From Pseudoduganella rivuli (lineage in GTDB: Bacteria > Pseudomonadota > Gammaproteobacteria > Burkholderiales > Burkholderiaceae_D), in NCBI RefSeq assembly GCF_009674485.1, contig NZ_WKJJ01000016.1:124001-188000 (forward strand): 64,000 nucleotides of DNA. Direction: 5' to 3'. A program made the position numbers and the translations under genes. Below, in pieces: positions 62,046-64,000 of this stretch. A model generated the notes under the pieces. The model did not search any database. It was not told where the DNA came from and worked only from the letters and a program-made list of their open reading frames with translations. How positions within the stretch are numbered: position 1 is the first letter of the stretch; the number at the start of each line of letters is the position of its first letter.

Positions 62046-62867
62046 ATGAGCCGTCCTGATTTCACCGCGTTCACCGCCACCACCCGGCCGACCCAGGCCA
62101 CGGCGGCCACGCTCAGTAATGTGCGTCCGACCGCGGCCACCGGCGGCGCGTCGGCGTCGTTTGCCGCCTCATTTTCCACATCCATGGCAGCCATGAACGC
62201 GCCCTTCGCGTCCGGCGGCAACACCACGTTCAGCAAGGCGCAGCGCGACGTGGCGGCCTTTATCCAGGAAGCCGTGAGCCCGGAACCGGGCGTGCTGCCG
62301 TCGCAAAGTTCGGCGTCGCTGGCCATGCGCGCCCGCGCGGCCGGCATGGCCGACAGCAGCGGCGCCATCATGGCGGCCACCCTGAACAATGCCAACAGCG
62401 CATCGCAAAAAGAATTCCTCGAATCCATCATGCCGTGGGCCACGGAAGCGGCGCAAAAGCTGGGCGTCGCGCCGGAACTGGTGGCGGCGCACGCGGCGCT
62501 GGAATCGGGCTGGGGCCAGCATCCACTGGGCGCCAGCAACAACCTGTTCGGCATCAAGGCCGGCAGCCAGTGGCAAGGGGGCGTCACGTCCGCCGCCACC
62601 ACGGAATATGCGTATGGCTTGCCGATGAAGAAAGTCGAAAAATTCCGCAGCTACCCGGATACGGCCAGCGCCTTCCGCGACTACGCCAATGTCCTGGTCG
62701 ACAACCCGCGCTACCGCGACGCGTTGAACACGGGGTCCGACGCGCGGGCCTTTGCGCAAGGCGTGGCGCGCGGCGGCTACGCCACCGACCCGTCGTATGC
62801 GGATAAATTAATGAAACTGGCAACCCAGCTGCAACGGCGGCAGCCGGTGCAGCCTACAGGGGATTAA
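62046..62867 (+). CDS. FlgJ-like flagellar muramidase (glucosaminidase domain only)
   Basis: 273 residues. The C-terminal half (about 145-270) is a glucosaminidase fold: VAAHAALESGWGQHPLGASNNLFGIKAG with a catalytic Glu in ALESG, YRDALN and YADKLMKLA. The N-terminal half is Ala/Ser/Thr-rich and lacks the FlgJ rod-binding domain. It may therefore act as a separate peptidoglycan hydrolase that opens the wall for the rod. It sits between flgN and flgA. Its stop codon shares four bases (TTAA) with the convergent flgA stop. Confidence 0.8.
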   Translation: MSRPDFTAFTATTRPTQATAATLSNVRPTAATGGASASFAASFSTSMAAMNAPFASGGNTTFSKAQRDVAAFIQEAVSPEPGVLPSQSSASLAMRARAAGMADSSGAIMAATLNNANSASQKEFLESIMPWATEAAQKLGVAPELVAAHAALESGWGQHPLGASNNLFGIKAGSQWQGGVTSAATTEYAYGLPMKKVEKFRSYPDTASAFRDYANVLVDNPRYRDALNTGSDARAFAQGVARGGYATDPSYADKLMKLATQLQRRQPVQPTGD

Positions 62868-63583
62868 TTCACCATGGGCAGCTCGGCAGGTTCCACTGTT
62901 CCGCTGCCCGTGATCCGGGCCCGTATCACGGTGCCACTGACGTTGCGCACGCGGATCACCGTGCCGCGCGCACCGGGATCCAGCGCCTCCCCCGCCATGC
63001 TCACTTCGATCTGTTCACGCCGCGCCACGATGCGCACGGGATCGCCCCGCTTGATCACCTGCGCTTCCACCAGCATGCTCTGGCGCAGCAATTCGCCATT
63101 GCGCAGCGAGCGCCGCGCCGACATGCCCAGCAACGTGGATTCATCGGCCACGGTATCCGTGACCAGCGTGATGTCGCGCCGCTCGAACGCCACGTCGGCC
63201 GCCGCCACCGGCTTACCGGCCGGAACATCGGCCGCCATCACGGCCACCGTCGCCGTGACTTTGGCGCGCACGATGAAGTCATATTTCCAACCGTCGGCGC
63301 CCGGACATTCCGCGATCAGCCGCATGCGCGTTGGCTGCCTGACATCGGCCGCCTCCACCGCGACTTTCCCCTTGCACGGCGGGACCGTGCGCGTGACGAC
63401 GGCCGCGACTTCGAACTTCGCGTCACGCCATCCAGCCGATTCTGCACTCCTTGATAACTGCTCTTTGGCAACCTGTTCCACCTGCGCCACAATCTGGTCT
63501 GAACTCGATATTGCCATGCAAAGATTTGGCATGCCGACCGACAACAGCAGCACGAACCGGGGTACAATGGGTTTGTTGAACAT
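62864..63583 (-). CDS. flgA: Flagellar P-ring assembly chaperone FlgA
   Basis: 239 residues from ATG 63583 (TTG 63589 is an alternative). Signal peptide (FVLLLSVGMPNLCMA), then the FlgA N-domain and a C-terminal SAF domain (DVPAGKPVAAADVAFERRD, RSLRNGELLRQSMLVEAQVIKRGDPVRIVA). It assists FlgI assembly in the periplasm. It is divergent from flgB, the standard flgA/flgB arrangement, and convergent with the muramidase gene. Confidence 0.9.
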   Translation of the reverse strand: MFNKPIVPRFVLLLSVGMPNLCMAISSSDQIVAQVEQVAKEQLSRSAESAGWRDAKFEVAAVVTRTVPPCKGKVAVEAADVRQPTRMRLIAECPGADGWKYDFIVRAKVTATVAVMAADVPAGKPVAAADVAFERRDITLVTDTVADESTLLGMSARRSLRNGELLRQSMLVEAQVIKRGDPVRIVARREQIEVSMAGEALDPGARGTVIRVRNVSGTVIRARITGSGTVEPAELPMVN

Positions 63584-63690
63584 GAGCAATAATACCTTTA
63601 CTATTACGGTGGCGTTGCGCAGTGGCGATACCTAGTACGCTGCGGTGCAATTGTACATGGGCGACAGCGAGTTAACAGGGGGAAGGCGCT

Positions 63691-64000
63691 ATGGGAATTA
63701 ACTTCAAGGACGCCATCGGCATGCATGCCGATGCACTTCACTTGCGTGCCGACCGCACGCGCATCCTGGCCACCAATATCGCGAATGAAAACACGCCGGG
63801 CTTCAAGGCCCAGGACATGAATTTCGGCGCCATGCTGGCCAATACACAGGCGACGCAAAAAGGCGAACCCACGTTCGAAGGCGATGAGGGCCGCATGTAC
63901 CGCGTTCCCTTCCACCCCACCCGCGACGGCAACACCGTCGAGATCGGTGTTGAACAGGCAGCGTTCTCGCAAAACTCCACGGAATTCGGCACCAGCCTCA
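63691..64000 (+). CDS. flgB: Flagellar proximal rod protein FlgB (partial, C-terminus off the window)
   Basis: The first 103 codons are present. RADRTRILATNIANENTPGFKAQDMNFGAMLA is the FlgB/rod-hook family N-terminus (ANNIAN-type motif). GGGGGAAGGC precedes the ATG. It presumably opens the flgBCDEFGHIJKL operon beyond the window. Confidence 0.93.
   Translation, partial: MGINFKDAIGMHADALHLRADRTRILATNIANENTPGFKAQDMNFGAMLANTQATQKGEPTFEGDEGRMYRVPFHPTRDGNTVEIGVEQAAFSQNSTEFGTSL

Noticed and set aside
1..64000. Prophage, transposase or integrase genes
   Set aside because: None recognised on either strand. The REP-like palindromes are the only mobile-type sequences seen.

Overview
The window is a 64 kb piece of a high-GC chromosome from a betaproteobacterium. 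It most resembles the Oxalobacteraceae (Janthinobacterium/Massilia/Duganella type). This assignment is inference from protein style and gene order: a thrS-infC-rpmI-rplT-pheS-pheT-ihfA-merR block, an EXDD-type RelA, a PEP-CTERM protein, a HAF-repeat protein, and ketone-body/PHB genes. I see no phage, insertion sequence, plasmid or CRISPR sequence.

Layout. 1-3.0 kb: a leftward type IV minor-pilin operon (pilE-like, fimT/gspH-like, pilV, pilW, pilX), most genes overlapping by ATGA. 3.1-5.2 kb: a TctD/TctE-like two-component pair. 5.3-10.7 kb: a chemoreceptor, a Crp/Fnr-type regulator, and a NarL-type response regulator with a CHASE3 histidine kinase whose 3' end overlaps the Crp gene on the opposite strand. 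10.9-18.7 kb: the translation block merR, ihfA, pheT, pheS, rplT, rpmI, infC and thrS, with REP-like palindromes on both sides of pheT, an attenuator-like hairpin before pheS, a stem-loop in the infC-rpmI gap and a probable AUA start for infC. 18.9-19.3 kb: three near-identical tRNA genes with a GAC (Val) anticodon. 19.4-30 kb: a Cache-domain protein, a cation efflux transporter, a second chemoreceptor, a frameshifted HAF-repeat protein, relA, ridA, an alpha/beta hydrolase, 3-hydroxybutyrate dehydrogenase and dctA. 30-37.3 kb: a PEP-CTERM protein, a PL4 rhamnogalacturonan lyase lipoprotein, a two-subunit 3-oxoacid CoA-transferase with a divergent PAS-LuxR regulator, an SDR enzyme and ETF-ubiquinone oxidoreductase.

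37.5-64 kb: a flagellar locus whose order matches the secondary (lateral, Flag-2) systems of Vibrio, Aeromonas and E. coli 042. It runs flagellin; then flhA-flhB-fliR-fliQ-fliP-fliN-fliM leftward; then fliE-F-G-H-I-J; then fliD-S-T-K-L, sigma-28, motA and motB rightward; then flgM-flgN, a muramidase, flgA, and flgB running off the end. Departures from a primary flagellum include a FliM without the usual N-terminal CheY-binding motif, an FlhB with NPEH at the autocleavage site, an 829-residue FliK with a very long Ala/Pro/Thr repeat, and an extra FliK-C-like protein beside the flagellin. The sigma-54 activator LafK, usually found between the fliM and fliE homologues, is absent. A 509 bp AT-rich divergent control region stands in its place.

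How the genes work together. The flagellar block encodes an export gate, basal body, ATPase complex, cap, chaperones, hook ruler, its own sigma/anti-sigma pair and stators, so it looks like a nearly self-contained second motility organelle, with the remaining rod and hook genes expected beyond 64 kb. The bdhA, scoAB and ETF-QO genes fit mobilisation of hydroxybutyrate and acyl substrates, and dctA fits C4-dicarboxylate uptake.
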